From: an uncultured Cryomorphaceae bacterium
GTDB lineage: Bacteria; Bacteroidota; Bacteroidia; Flavobacteriales; Schleiferiaceae
Assembly (NCBI GenBank): GCA_913060465.1
Contig: CAJXTR010000003.1
Coordinates: 1 to 46,511, forward strand
Direction: 5' to 3'
Length of the DNA stretch: 46,511 nt
Below are positions 35,805 to 43,881 of the stretch, piece after piece (positions within the stretch are counted from its first letter, which is position 1; each line of letters starts with the position of its first letter). The notes below the pieces were generated by a model, which saw nothing but the letters and a program-made list of their open reading frames with translations, was not told the origin of the DNA and did no database searches. The translations under genes were made by a program, and so were the position numbers.

Positions 35805-37128
35805 GTTCGGCGTGTTTAGGAATCTCTAAGGTAACAATTCCATCCGGACCTATGTCATTTAATTTCAATGATTTAGTAGTATTTGCGAGCTCGGGGTTCC
35901 AAAAGGTTTTTACACGTACGTAATTATCTGTGTATCCGTACATATAGCCCTCACGGTTTTCTGCCTCGAACAGTACAGGACGTGATTTGCCAAGTTGGCT
36001 TTCATAGAAGGCTCTTTTCTTCTTTTCGCTGAGAATTCGAAGCATTTTATTTCTTCGCTTCCGCTCCACAATAGGGACTACGCCTTCCATTTCTGCAGCA
36101 GAGGTATTTTCACGTTCACTGTAAGTAAATACGTGTAGATAGCTAATATCTAGCGAATTCAAGAAGTTGTAAGTTTCTGTAAAATGCGCATCCGTTTCTC
36201 CTGGAAAGCCTACAATAACATCGACGCCAATACAGGTATCTTCATTTGCCGCTTTTATTGCACTAACACGCTTATTGTAGAGTGCTGTCATGTAGCGACG
36301 CTTCATCTTCTTGAGTATAGTATCACTTCCGCTTTGCAGTGGAATGTGGAAGTGAGGGACGAATTTTGTACTATTCGCGGTAAATGCTATGATTTCATCC
36401 CTTAGCAGATTAGGCTCGATCGATGAAATGCGCATGCGTTGAACGGGTACTTCTCGATCAAGAGCTTGTACCAACTCTAAGAATGTGTTCTCGTGTTTCT
36501 TATTGCCGAATTCACCTTTTCCATAATCACCCACATTAACTCCCGTTAAAACGATCTCAGGAATGCCTTGAGCTGCAATTTCGTTGGCTTTTGCCACCAC
36601 ATTTTCTAGAGTGTCGCTTCGAGAGATGCCTCGGGCTAATGGAATGGTGCAATAGGTGCATTTGTAATCACATCCGTCTTGAACTTTCAAGAAGGCACGC
36701 GTACGGTCACCGGCACTGTAACTGGAAACAAAGGCATTGGCATCTTCGATCTCACAACTGTGTATTTGCGCAGGGCCCTCTGTCTTTTCCAATGCGCCAA
36801 GGAATTGCATCACATTGAATTTTTCAGTTGCGCCTAATACGAGATCGACGCCTGGTAGCTCCATGATTTGCTCGGGCTTGAGTTGGGCATAACATCCAAC
36901 GATCACAATGAATCCGTCCGGGTTTGCTCGGAGTGCGCGCCCGATAATATTGCGCGTTTCGCGGTCTGCATTTTCCGTTACCGAGCAGGTATTGATGATG
37001 TAGACGTCAGCAGCTTCGCTAAATTCAACTTTCTCGAATCCACCTTCGACCATGTCTTTTGCGATGGTGGAGGTCTCAGCAAAGTTTAATTTACACCCAA
37101 GGGTATGGAAGGCTACAGTACGTTTCAT
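35779..37128 (-). CDS. mtaB: tRNA t6A37 methylthiotransferase MtaB
   Basis: This radical-SAM enzyme turns t6A at position 37 of ANN-decoding tRNAs into ms2t6A. The 449-residue product has the N-terminal auxiliary iron-sulfur cluster cysteines C12, C48 and C79 and the radical-SAM CxxxCxxC at C153, C157 and C160 (CDYKCTYC). It then has PLARGISRS, HIPLQSGSD and a C-terminal TRAM-like segment (PVLFEAENREGYMYGYTDNYVRVKTFW). The motif FHTLGCKLNFAETS favours MtaB over MiaB. It directly abuts murB (no spacer) and overlaps the next small gene. Confidence 0.94.
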   Translation of the reverse strand: MKRTVAFHTLGCKLNFAETSTIAKDMVEGGFEKVEFSEAADVYIINTCSVTENADRETRNIIGRALRANPDGFIVIVGCYAQLKPEQIMELPGVDLVLGATEKFNVMQFLGALEKTEGPAQIHSCEIEDANAFVSSYSAGDRTRAFLKVQDGCDYKCTYCTIPLARGISRSDTLENVVAKANEIAAQGIPEIVLTGVNVGDYGKGEFGNKKHENTFLELVQALDREVPVQRMRISSIEPNLLRDEIIAFTANSTKFVPHFHIPLQSGSDTILKKMKRRYMTALYNKRVSAIKAANEDTCIGVDVIVGFPGETDAHFTETYNFLNSLDISYLHVFTYSERENTSAAEMEGVVPIVERKRRNKMLRILSEKKKRAFYESQLGKSRPVLFEAENREGYMYGYTDNYVRVKTFWNPELANTTKSLKLNDIGPDGIVTLEIPKHAEHVTDFSRI

Positions 37129-38136
37129 CTAGATTAAATTCACTTCGGCTTGCAGTTGAACGCCGTATTTCTTCGCGACATCGTCTATGATATCATGGGC
37201 CAAAGTCAATACTTCATCGCCTGATGCATCGCCATAGTTGACCAAAACCAAGGCTTGCTTTTCATGAACCCCAGCATCACCGCGACGGAAACCTTTCCAT
37301 CCTGCCTGTTCTATGAGCCAACCGGCCGCAAGTTTCACTCCACCGGAAACATCATAGGTAGGCATGTCGGTATAACGCTCTAGTAACTGCTGCGCGATGT
37401 CAGAAGATACCACAGGGTTTTTGAAGAAAGATCCTGAGTTCCCTAAAACTGCAGGGTCGGGTAATTTGCTTTGACGAATTTTAACGACTGCGTTGCTGAT
37501 GTCGCGCGGTGTTGGAGCATCTATTTCGGCTTTTTCAAGCTCGGATTTGATGGCGCCGTAATCCATGTTGAGGCGATGATTCACCTTGGTTAGAGCGACA
37601 GTAATGTGGGTAATAATGGCTTTGCCTTTCCACGCATTTTTAAAAATGCTGTCCCTATAGCCAAACTCACATCCTGCATTATCTAATTCAAAGGTTTGGG
37701 CAGGGTCCAATTGGACCCCTTCAACACGAATTAGAAGGTCTTTTAGTTCAACGCCATAGGCACCAATATTTTGAACCGGTGCAGTGCCACAGTTGCCAGG
37801 AATCAGACTGAGGTTTTCCATTCCACCCAAGCCTTGACTCAAGGTCCATAGAACTACTTCATGCCAATTTTCACCTGCACCAAGGCGGATATGCACCTCT
37901 TCTTCGTTTTCGAAAACTACCTCACGTCCGTGGATATCAATTTTCAACACGTCGCCTTGGACATCCTTAGTTAGCAGCATATTCGAACCTCCACCTAAAA
38001 CTAGGGTAGGTGCGCCGTGATGCTTTAGATAATCTAAAACTTCATTTGTGCTATGTGCCCAGATTAGACGTTCTGCCTGTTGGTCAATGCCAAAGGTGTT
38101 CAGGGTCTTGAGGCTTTTGTTGATTTGTACAATCAC
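37129..38136 (-). CDS. murB: UDP-N-acetylenolpyruvoylglucosamine reductase
   Basis: MurB is the flavoenzyme that reduces enolpyruvyl-UDP-GlcNAc to UDP-MurNAc in peptidoglycan synthesis. The 335-residue product has NTFGIDQQAE at the N-terminus, LVLGGGSNMLLTKD (46-58, FAD phosphate site), the catalytic serine in NSGSFFKNPVVS, and a C-terminal Glu in GVQLQAEVNLI. It is the long type I form. It lies 6 bases after the aminotransferase and directly abuts mtaB. Confidence 0.96.
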   Translation of the reverse strand: MIVQINKSLKTLNTFGIDQQAERLIWAHSTNEVLDYLKHHGAPTLVLGGGSNMLLTKDVQGDVLKIDIHGREVVFENEEEVHIRLGAGENWHEVVLWTLSQGLGGMENLSLIPGNCGTAPVQNIGAYGVELKDLLIRVEGVQLDPAQTFELDNAGCEFGYRDSIFKNAWKGKAIITHITVALTKVNHRLNMDYGAIKSELEKAEIDAPTPRDISNAVVKIRQSKLPDPAVLGNSGSFFKNPVVSSDIAQQLLERYTDMPTYDVSGGVKLAAGWLIEQAGWKGFRRGDAGVHEKQALVLVNYGDASGDEVLTLAHDIIDDVAKKYGVQLQAEVNLI

Positions 38137-38142
38137 GTTTTC

Positions 38143-39342
38143 TTAGTTGGTTCGGCCCGGGTATACTTTCAATGCTTCTCGCAAAATCTCGATACAGGCT
38201 TTCAAATCATCAATATTCAATACGTACGCTAGACGTGCTTGTTTTTCTCCGAGCTCACGCTTTGCATAGAACCCTGCAGCTGGCGCCATCATCAAGGTTT
38301 GACCTTTGTAGTCGTATTCGCTGAGCAACCATTCTGCGAAATGCTCCGCGCTCTCAACCGGGAATTCTGCCACGGCATAAAAAGCACCTTTTGGTTTCGG
38401 GCAGAAGACACCTTCAATGCTGTTCAACCCATCTACTAAAACGTTTCTACGCTCAAGGTATTCTGCATTAACCTCATCAAAATACGATTGCGGAGTTTGC
38501 AATGCTGCTTCACTCGCGATTTGTGCATAGGTAGGAGGAGACAAACGCGCCTGGGCAAACTTCATAGCGGCAGCCATGAACGCCTTGTTTTTACTTACTA
38601 AGCATCCAATTCGTGCCCCACACATACTGTAGCGCTTTGAAAAGCTATCCACAACGATGGCATGCTCTTCCAAGCCTTCCATGCTCAACACACTATGGTG
38701 TTGTGCACCGTCGTAGGTGAACTCACGGTATACCTCATCAGCGATTAGGAATAAATCGTGCTTGATAACGATCTCCTTCAGCTGATTCAACTCCTCTTGA
38801 CTGTAGAGGTATCCGGTCGGGTTTCCAGGGTTACAAATAAGAATACCCTTGGTTTTCGGGGTAATAGCCTTTTCAAATGCATCGATCGGAGGCAATGCAA
38901 ACCCATTTTGAATGCTCGCCTCTACAGGTACCACCTTCACACCACTCGCGGTTGCGAAACCGTTGTAGTTTGCGTAAAACGGTTCTGGAATGATCACCTC
39001 GTCGCCCTCATCCATCGCAGAGCCAAAAGTGAACAGCAACGCTTCTGAACCGCCCGTAGTAACGATGATATCTTCTAGGGCTACGGGTAGATTTTTACCG
39101 TTGTAGTAGCGAACTAATCCCTCGCGCAAGCTTTGAAATCCTGCGCTGTGGCTGTAGGCTAAAACGGGGATATCGGCGTTTTTGATTGCCTGCTGAGCGA
39201 CCACTGGGGTTTTAATGTCGGGTTGTCCAATGTTCAGGTAATAAACCTTCTTTCCATTGCGTTCAGCGTGCTCTGCAAAGGGAACTAACTTGCGAATGGG
39301 GCTTGATGGCATAGCCGTCCCTTTGGTAGAAATCTTGGGCAT
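38143..39342 (-). CDS. Class I PLP-dependent aminotransferase (aspartate-aminotransferase-like)
   Basis: The 399-residue fold-type I aminotransferase has LNIGQPDIKTP (36-46), ICNPGNPTG (169-177, N174), ADEVYREF (D202, Y205) and the PLP lysine K236 in DSFSKRYSMCGARIG. The Arg that binds the substrate alpha-carboxylate is likely in EKQARLAYVLN near the C-terminus. Most such Bacteroidota proteins are annotated as aspartate or broad-range aminotransferases. The exact substrate is not readable. It is the first gene of the minus-strand series that runs down to the LOG-family gene. Confidence 0.88.
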   Translation of the reverse strand: MPKISTKGTAMPSSPIRKLVPFAEHAERNGKKVYYLNIGQPDIKTPVVAQQAIKNADIPVLAYSHSAGFQSLREGLVRYYNGKNLPVALEDIIVTTGGSEALLFTFGSAMDEGDEVIIPEPFYANYNGFATASGVKVVPVEASIQNGFALPPIDAFEKAITPKTKGILICNPGNPTGYLYSQEELNQLKEIVIKHDLFLIADEVYREFTYDGAQHHSVLSMEGLEEHAIVVDSFSKRYSMCGARIGCLVSKNKAFMAAAMKFAQARLSPPTYAQIASEAALQTPQSYFDEVNAEYLERRNVLVDGLNSIEGVFCPKPKGAFYAVAEFPVESAEHFAEWLLSEYDYKGQTLMMAPAAGFYAKRELGEKQARLAYVLNIDDLKACIEILREALKVYPGRTN

Positions 39343-39365
39343 AATTTGGGTTTTTTAATAATGCA

Positions 39366-39391
39366 AAAGCCCCGCAAAAATACGGGGCTTT
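39366..39391. terminator. Bidirectional-shaped hairpin between DUF1573 and aminotransferase genes
   Basis: A 9-bp stem (39366-39374 with 39383-39391) closes an 8-base loop. On the minus strand it follows the DUF1573 gene, and three to four Ts end the descending arm, so it probably terminates that transcript. The loop, read on the minus strand, is TATTTTTG, a perfect Bacteroidota -7 element (39382-39375), which may instead be the core of a promoter for the aminotransferase gene. Confidence 0.65.
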
Positions 39392-39428
39392 CTTATTATA
39401 TCCATGCCTGAAAAAGAGTGGGGCGAGT

Positions 39429-39866
39429 TTATTTTGCAATAACGCTTCCGCCTTTTTTCTCAGGAGTTGTTTTTTGTGCTTCAGGATTCATAACCTGGCC
39501 TTTGATGGTCAATACCACAGTTTTGTTTGTTGCGTTCGATTGAACGGTAACAGTTTTGTGGAAGTTCCCCATGCGGTTGGTATCGTATTTCACCTGAATT
39601 TCACCTTCGGCGCCGGGTGCGATCGGCTCGCGAGTCCATTTTGGAGTGGTACATCCACAAGAAGCGCGAACTGAGTTCAAAACCAATGGCTCAGTACCTT
39701 CATTTTTAAATTTGAAAACGCGTGTGCCGTTAGCACCTTTTTCTACTTTTCCGTAGTTGATGACTTTCTCTTCAAAGCTGATTTTTGCGCCGTCTGCTGG
39801 AGCTTCCTGTGCTTGAGCAGCGAATCCGAAGAGCGCAACGAATAGGGTAAGGAATAATTTTTTCAT
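39429..39866 (-). CDS. DUF1573 domain exported protein
   Basis: The 145-residue protein has a signal peptide (MKKLFLTLFVALFGFAAQA) and one DUF1573 immunoglobulin-like domain, with the typical ISFEEKVINYGKVEKGANGTRVFKFKNEGTEPLVLNSVRASCGCTTPKW (two Cys in CGCTTP) and GEIQVKYDTNRMGNFHKTVTVQSN. These small beta-sandwich proteins are very common in Bacteroidota periplasm or surface. Their role is not established. Its own promoter is visible upstream. Confidence 0.9.
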   Translation of the reverse strand: MKKLFLTLFVALFGFAAQAQEAPADGAKISFEEKVINYGKVEKGANGTRVFKFKNEGTEPLVLNSVRASCGCTTPKWTREPIAPGAEGEIQVKYDTNRMGNFHKTVTVQSNATNKTVVLTIKGQVMNPEAQKTTPEKKGGSVIAK

Positions 39867-39895
39867 TGAACTAAAGCATTTAAATCTTAGTGCCT

Positions 39896-39926
39896 CAAAT
39901 GTAGGATTCTTGAACAGCTATTCAAA
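39896..39926 (-). promoter_or_regulatory. Bacteroidota-type promoter for the DUF1573 gene
   Basis: Minus strand: TTTG (39926-39923), a 19-base spacer, then TACATTTG (39903-39896), a perfect TAnnTTTG. The start codon is 30 bases further. It is divergent from the valS promoter in the same 139-base spacer. Confidence 0.72.
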
Positions 39927-39958
39927 GGAATTTAACAATCTCTTAGATATGATGTCAA

Positions 39959-39985
39959 TTGGGTGCACGAAGCAATGTATTTTTG
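39959..39985 (+). promoter_or_regulatory. Bacteroidota-type promoter for valS
   Basis: TTG at 39959-39961, a 16-base spacer and TATTTTTG at 39978-39985 match the TTG/TAnnTTTG pattern. The valS ATG is 20 bases downstream, so the leader is too short for a T-box or other long aminoacyl-tRNA-synthetase leader. Confidence 0.72.
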
Positions 39986-40005
39986 CGCTTTAAACCCTAG
40001 TAGTA

Positions 40006-42594
40006 ATGCGCGAAATAGGCAAATACACCCCTGGTGAAATAGAATCAAAGTGGTACCAGCATTGGATGGAGAAAAATTACTTCCATGCAGAGGTCGATCC
40101 TGAAAAGGAGCCTTATACCATCGTTATTCCTCCACCGAATGTTACGGGAGTATTGCATATGGGGCACATGCTGAATAACACCATTCAGGATGTGTTGATT
40201 CGACGTGCGCGCATGCTCGGATTGAATGCTTGTTGGGTGCCCGGTACGGATCATGCTTCTATCGCAACCGAAGCTAAGGTCGTAAAACGTCTGCGCGAGC
40301 AGGGAATAAAAAAATCGGACCTGAGTCGTGAGGATTTCCTGAAGCACGCTTGGGATTGGACCGACGAATACGGAGGGATAATTCTAAAGCAGTTGCGCCG
40401 ACTCGGAGCATCGTGTGATTGGGACCGTACTGCATTCACTTTAGATGAAGTACGTAGCGAACAGGTTATCGATGTATTTATCGACCTCTACAACAAAGGA
40501 ATGATTTACCGCGGTTTACGAATGGTAAATTGGGACCCTGTGGCCTTGACTGCCGTTTCTGATGAAGAGGTGATTCACAAAGAGGAGAACAGCCGATTAT
40601 ACTACATGACCTACAAGATAGAAGGGTCGGATGAGGCACTCCAGGTCGCAACAACGCGTCCTGAAACCATTTTTGGGGATACGGCAGTATGTGTTAATCC
40701 TGACGATGAGCGTTACCAGCACTTAAAAGGCAAGAATGCCATCGTTCCTTTAGTGGGTAGAGTGGTTCCTATCATCTTCGACGAATATGTGGATATCGAG
40801 TTTGGAACCGGTGCCTTGAAAGTTACGCCTGCTCATGATACAAACGACCAAATGCTAGGTGAGAAGCACAACCTAGAAGTTATTGATGTTTTTGATCAGC
40901 ACGCCGCTTTGAATGAGCACGCAGGCGCCTTCGCAGGACAAGATCGCTTTGAGGCACGTAAAAACGTTGCAAAAGCGTTGGATGAGGCAGGGCTTTTGGT
41001 AGAAACGAAAGACTTACGCAATAAAGTTGGGCGCAGCGAGCGCACAGATGCGGTTATCGAACCTCGCTTGAGCATGCAATGGTTCTTGAAAATGTCAGAC
41101 CTAGCGCAACCGGCTATTGATGGTGTAAAGTCAAAAGACATTACGTTGCATCCTCCACATACGGAGAAAACCTACCTGTACTGGATGGAAAACATCAAGG
41201 ATTGGTGTGTTTCTCGTCAACTTTGGTGGGGTCACCGCATCCCGGCATGGTACGATGCGGACGGTAATTTTGCAGTTTGTAAGACCAAAGAAGAAGCTGT
41301 GTCAGCTTTGGGTACCAGTGAGGTACATCAAGATGAAGATGTTATGGACACGTGGTTCAGCTCATGGTTGTGGCCATACAGTGTCTTCAGTGAGAATAAA
41401 GAAGAAGAGAATTATTTCTACCCGACCAATACGTTAGTGACGGGCCAGGATATTATTTTCTTTTGGGTAGCGCGCATGATTATGGCGGGTTACGAATTCA
41501 AAGGTAAACGTCCATTTAAGGATGTGTACTTCACGGGCATGGTGCGTGATAAAAAGCGCCGGAAGATGTCAAAGTCTTTGGGTAATAGCCCAGATCCGCT
41601 AGATCTTATTGATAAGTACGGTGCTGATGGTGTTCGTGTAGGGATGCTTATGACAGCTCCAGCGGGGAACGATTTGTTGTTTGATGAGGATCTTTGTTCT
41701 CAGGGTTCCTTCTTTGCGAATAAGGTTTGGAATGCCTTCCGACTCGTTGGTATGTGGGAAGCCGGTACTCAAGGTATGACCCAAAGCGAGTCATTGAGTG
41801 TGAACTGGATGCGCAACCGTATTGGTGAAGCCCTTGTAGAACTGGAGAGCAGCTTCGAAAAATACCGCCTATCTGAGGCGTTAATGACCACTTATAAATT
41901 GGTTTGGGATGATTTCTGTTCGTGGTATCTCGAAATGGTGAAACCTGCTAAAGGTGAGCAAATCTCAGCCGAAGCGTTGGAGGCGACGAAATCAATCTTT
42001 AATACGTTGTTGGAAATCATGCACCCATTCATGCCGTTTATTACGGAAGAATTGTGGCAGAATTTGGCAGAGCGTGGAGAAGGGGAGACCATCAACTTCG
42101 CGGCTTGGCCAACGCTGAAAGTAGAAGATAATCAGATTCTGAAATCATACGCTCAATTTGCTGAGGTGGTCAGTGGTGTTCGTACGGTGAGAAACGAAAA
42201 CGGTATTGCGCCGAAAGAACCATTGACCATTGAGATTGCGAAGGGGACTGCCCACGATACGGCTTTTGATGCATTGATCATGAAATTGGCCAATGTGGAT
42301 GCCATTCAAGAGGTGGACGAAACGCAAAAATCGGCCTTTAGCTTCGTGGCAGGTGGAATTAATTACACCATTCCTGCGGATGCGTTTGTCAACGTAGACG
42401 ATGAAATTGCCAAGCTTGAAGAGGAACTCGCCTATACCCAGGGCTTCTTGAAAAGCGTTGAAAAGAAACTCAGCAACGAGCGCTTTGTTGCCAATGCTCC
42501 GGAGGCTGTGGTAGCTTCAGAGCGCAAAAAACAATCGGACGCTGAAGGAAAAATTGCATTAATTACTCAGCGCTTAGAAGCATTGAAATCCTAA
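40006..42594 (+). CDS. valS: Valyl-tRNA synthetase
   Basis: This is a class I synthetase charging tRNA-Val, with an editing domain against threonine. The 862-residue product has the HIGH-type motif HMGH (51-54) and the CP1 editing domain ([37 protein letters not shown]). KMSKS is at 520-524. The C-terminal coiled-coil arm runs from about 790 to the end ([31 protein letters not shown] ... SERKKQ). Length suits bacterial ValRS. Start ATG 40006 lies just behind a recognisable promoter. The next gene starts 3 bases after its stop. Confidence 0.98.
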   Translation: MREIGKYTPGEIESKWYQHWMEKNYFHAEVDPEKEPYTIVIPPPNVTGVLHMGHMLNNTIQDVLIRRARMLGLNACWVPGTDHASIATEAKVVKRLREQGIKKSDLSREDFLKHAWDWTDEYGGIILKQLRRLGASCDWDRTAFTLDEVRSEQVIDVFIDLYNKGMIYRGLRMVNWDPVALTAVSDEEVIHKEENSRLYYMTYKIEGSDEALQVATTRPETIFGDTAVCVNPDDERYQHLKGKNAIVPLVGRVVPIIFDEYVDIEFGTGALKVTPAHDTNDQMLGEKHNLEVIDVFDQHAALNEHAGAFAGQDRFEARKNVAKALDEAGLLVETKDLRNKVGRSERTDAVIEPRLSMQWFLKMSDLAQPAIDGVKSKDITLHPPHTEKTYLYWMENIKDWCVSRQLWWGHRIPAWYDADGNFAVCKTKEEAVSALGTSEVHQDEDVMDTWFSSWLWPYSVFSENKEEENYFYPTNTLVTGQDIIFFWVARMIMAGYEFKGKRPFKDVYFTGMVRDKKRRKMSKSLGNSPDPLDLIDKYGADGVRVGMLMTAPAGNDLLFDEDLCSQGSFFANKVWNAFRLVGMWEAGTQGMTQSESLSVNWMRNRIGEALVELESSFEKYRLSEALMTTYKLVWDDFCSWYLEMVKPAKGEQISAEALEATKSIFNTLLEIMHPFMPFITEELWQNLAERGEGETINFAAWPTLKVEDNQILKSYAQFAEVVSGVRTVRNENGIAPKEPLTIEIAKGTAHDTAFDALIMKLANVDAIQEVDETQKSAFSFVAGGINYTIPADAFVNVDDEIAKLEEELAYTQGFLKSVEKKLSNERFVANAPEAVVASERKKQSDAEGKIALITQRLEALKS

Positions 42595-42597
42595 GTC

Positions 42598-43158
42598 ATG
42601 AGCCAAGACCTAAACGCAGGAATACATAGCCACATTGCAGGACTCGAAAAGAAAACGGGCCAGCCTATTTCTTATTGGGTGGAAATGGTTCGTTCTTGGA
42701 ATGAGCCTAAGCATATGGTAAATGTAAAGCGACTAAAAGAGGAGTTTGGCATCGGTCATGGACACGCGAACATGGTCGTTCATTTGACCAAGGAGAATAC
42801 GTCCTTGCATATGGATGCAGATCAAGTCGAGGACAGTGTGTTCAAGGGAAAAGAACATTGGAAGCCCTTGTACGATAGACTCGTCGAAGGACTTAAGGCC
42901 ACTGGGCACGAGTTTGAGATTAGTGGTAAAAAGAAGTACTACAGTGTGCGTACCTCGAAACAAGTCGCGTGCTTGGTTCCTGCAACGAAAGGCCGATTTG
43001 AGGTTTGGATCAACCTTAAAGGTCAAGAGCCTACTGGAAGCCTTCAGTTGATGAAGCCCGGCAGTATGTGCAGTCATGCCATACACCTCACAGAAGAAGA
43101 GGCCTCAATAGACGAGTCGTTAATGTGGCTCGAGCGGGCGATCCAGCGAACCCTATAA
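42598..43158 (+). CDS. DUF4287 / DUF5655 domain protein
   Basis: The 186-residue cytoplasmic protein has two small domains of unknown function. An N-terminal DUF4287-like part spans about residues 8-65 (GLEKKTGQPISYWVEMVRSWNEPKHMVNVKRLKEEFGIGHGHANMVVHL). A C-terminal DUF5655-like part spans about 80-184 (FKGKEHWKPLYDRLVEGLKATGHEFEISGKKKYYSVR ... KGRFEVWINLKG). It follows valS by 3 bases and so is probably co-transcribed, with a strong terminator after it. No enzymatic motif is visible and no role is known to me. Confidence 0.82.
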   Translation: MSQDLNAGIHSHIAGLEKKTGQPISYWVEMVRSWNEPKHMVNVKRLKEEFGIGHGHANMVVHLTKENTSLHMDADQVEDSVFKGKEHWKPLYDRLVEGLKATGHEFEISGKKKYYSVRTSKQVACLVPATKGRFEVWINLKGQEPTGSLQLMKPGSMCSHAIHLTEEEASIDESLMWLERAIQRTL

Positions 43159-43161
43159 TAC

Positions 43162-43193
43162 AAAAGCCCGGCGCAACGCGCCGGGCTTTTTTT
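43162..43193. terminator. Strong intrinsic terminator after valS operon, bidirectional
   Basis: A 13-bp perfect stem (43162-43174 with 43178-43190) with a 3-base loop is followed by TTT (43191-43193). The A4 on the left arm gives a U-tract for transcripts coming from the opposite side, so it can also stop the minus-strand hotdog gene transcript. Confidence 0.92.
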
Positions 43194-43217
43194 AGGTTCG
43201 AGGTATGGAACCTAGAT

Positions 43218-43273
43218 GGGGGATGAACATGATATAACCACTAACACTCACACAAACACTCGTTACATCCCCC
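43218..43273. repeat. 8-bp inverted repeat downstream of the hotdog gene
   Basis: GGGGGATG at 43218-43225 is perfectly complementary to CATCCCCC at 43266-43273, with a 40-base AC-rich interior. It lies just after the minus-strand hotdog gene's stop and before the shared terminator. It could form a long-loop 3'UTR hairpin. Function is unknown. Confidence 0.5.
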
Positions 43274-43279
43274 GAGTTA

Positions 43280-43654
43280 CTATTTCCTTGTAATGGAAAC
43301 AGTATATACTGCTTTACATACGCGTTTGGCAGGTTGACCTTTTTTAAGTTTGCTTACATACACTTTTAAGTCTACGCTTTTCTTATCGCGCTGAACGAAA
43401 CAGCTCTCAATCGTGAGTGCGTCGCCTAACGCTGCATTGGCATACATCTTCACTTGCATATTCAGGAGCTGTTCCTTCCAGGTGTTATCCAATTTCAATG
43501 CCGAAATACGTTCATGTCTCACTTTGTTGAGATGATCCATGAGTGACCACAACGTAAGGTTGCCCATCGCGTCCACCATTGATGGGGCTACAACTTCCTG
43601 TTTCCGAGTTTTAATAGGACCAGATTTGCGTACGACGTTGATGAAGTTTTTCAT
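43280..43654 (-). CDS. Hotdog-fold protein, thioesterase-like
   Basis: This 124-residue protein resembles a single hotdog domain of the acyl-CoA thioesterase (4HBT/PaaI-like) group. PSMVDAMGNLTLWSLMDHLNKVRHERISAL fits the hotdog central helix region, and LLNMQVKMYANAALGDALTIESCFVQRDKKSVDLKVYVSKLKKGQ fits the following sheet strands. The usual catalytic Asp or Glu is not obvious to me, so activity is uncertain. The start ATG 43654 lies only 11 bases beyond the T-tract of a strong intrinsic terminator on the same strand. Expression therefore needs read-through of that terminator, unless an unseen promoter lies inside it. Confidence 0.68.
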   Translation of the reverse strand: MKNFINVVRKSGPIKTRKQEVVAPSMVDAMGNLTLWSLMDHLNKVRHERISALKLDNTWKEQLLNMQVKMYANAALGDALTIESCFVQRDKKSVDLKVYVSKLKKGQPAKRVCKAVYTVSITRK

Positions 43655-43665
43655 GGTAACTGGGT

Positions 43666-43699
43666 AAAAAAAAGAGCGCCTTCTTGTGAAGGCGCTCTT
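43666..43699 (-). terminator. Strong intrinsic terminator upstream of the hotdog gene (candidate attenuator)
   Basis: Minus strand: a 12-bp perfect stem (43699-43688 with 43683-43672) with a 4-base loop, running into a T8 tract (43673-43666). It lies 30 bases after the small ORF's stop and 11 bases before the hotdog gene start. It may end the O-antigen ligase transcript, end a small gene, or act as a regulated terminator (attenuator) for the hotdog gene. Confidence 0.9.
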
Positions 43700-43728
43700 A
43701 GCTATATTCTAATATGGGTTATTCTCTT

Positions 43729-43821
43729 TTATCTTATGCCTTCACTTTGTTTCATAACAACCCATTTCCACACGTAAATGCGGTTCATATTATTGGCTGT
43801 ATGATTAAATAGCGTTTGCAT
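43729..43821 (-). CDS. Candidate small ORF / leader peptide, 30 codons
   Basis: Reading the minus strand from ATG 43821 to TAA 43729 gives 30 residues beginning MQTLFNHTANN and ending MNRIYVWKWVVMKQSEGIR. An internal ATG at 43788 gives only the last 19 residues and would suit the promoter-like site better. It is rich in aromatic and hydrophobic residues, with two Trp codons two apart (W18, W20). There is no known family. The context, between a promoter-like element and a strong terminator, suggests a leader peptide or microprotein. An ORF this short can occur by chance. Confidence 0.4.
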   Translation of the reverse strand: MQTLFNHTANNMNRIYVWKWVVMKQSEGIR

Positions 43822-43825
43822 AATG

Positions 43826-43855
43826 TAAATGTATGATTTTTAGATGAAAATCAAA
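43826..43855 (-). promoter_or_regulatory. Promoter-like site ahead of the small ORF
   Basis: Minus strand: TTTG (43855-43852), an 18-base spacer and TACATTTA (43833-43826). The latter differs from TAnnTTTG only at the last base. Transcription would start near 43820, close to the first ATG of the small ORF and about 30 bases before its second ATG (43788). Confidence 0.45.
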
Positions 43856-43881
43856 GTATTTGTCAAAAAATTATTTTTCGT

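Noticed and set aside
39867-40005. T-box or other long leader ahead of valS
   Set aside because: The visible promoter leaves a leader of about 15-20 bases, far too short; the rest of the spacer holds the divergent DUF1573 promoter.
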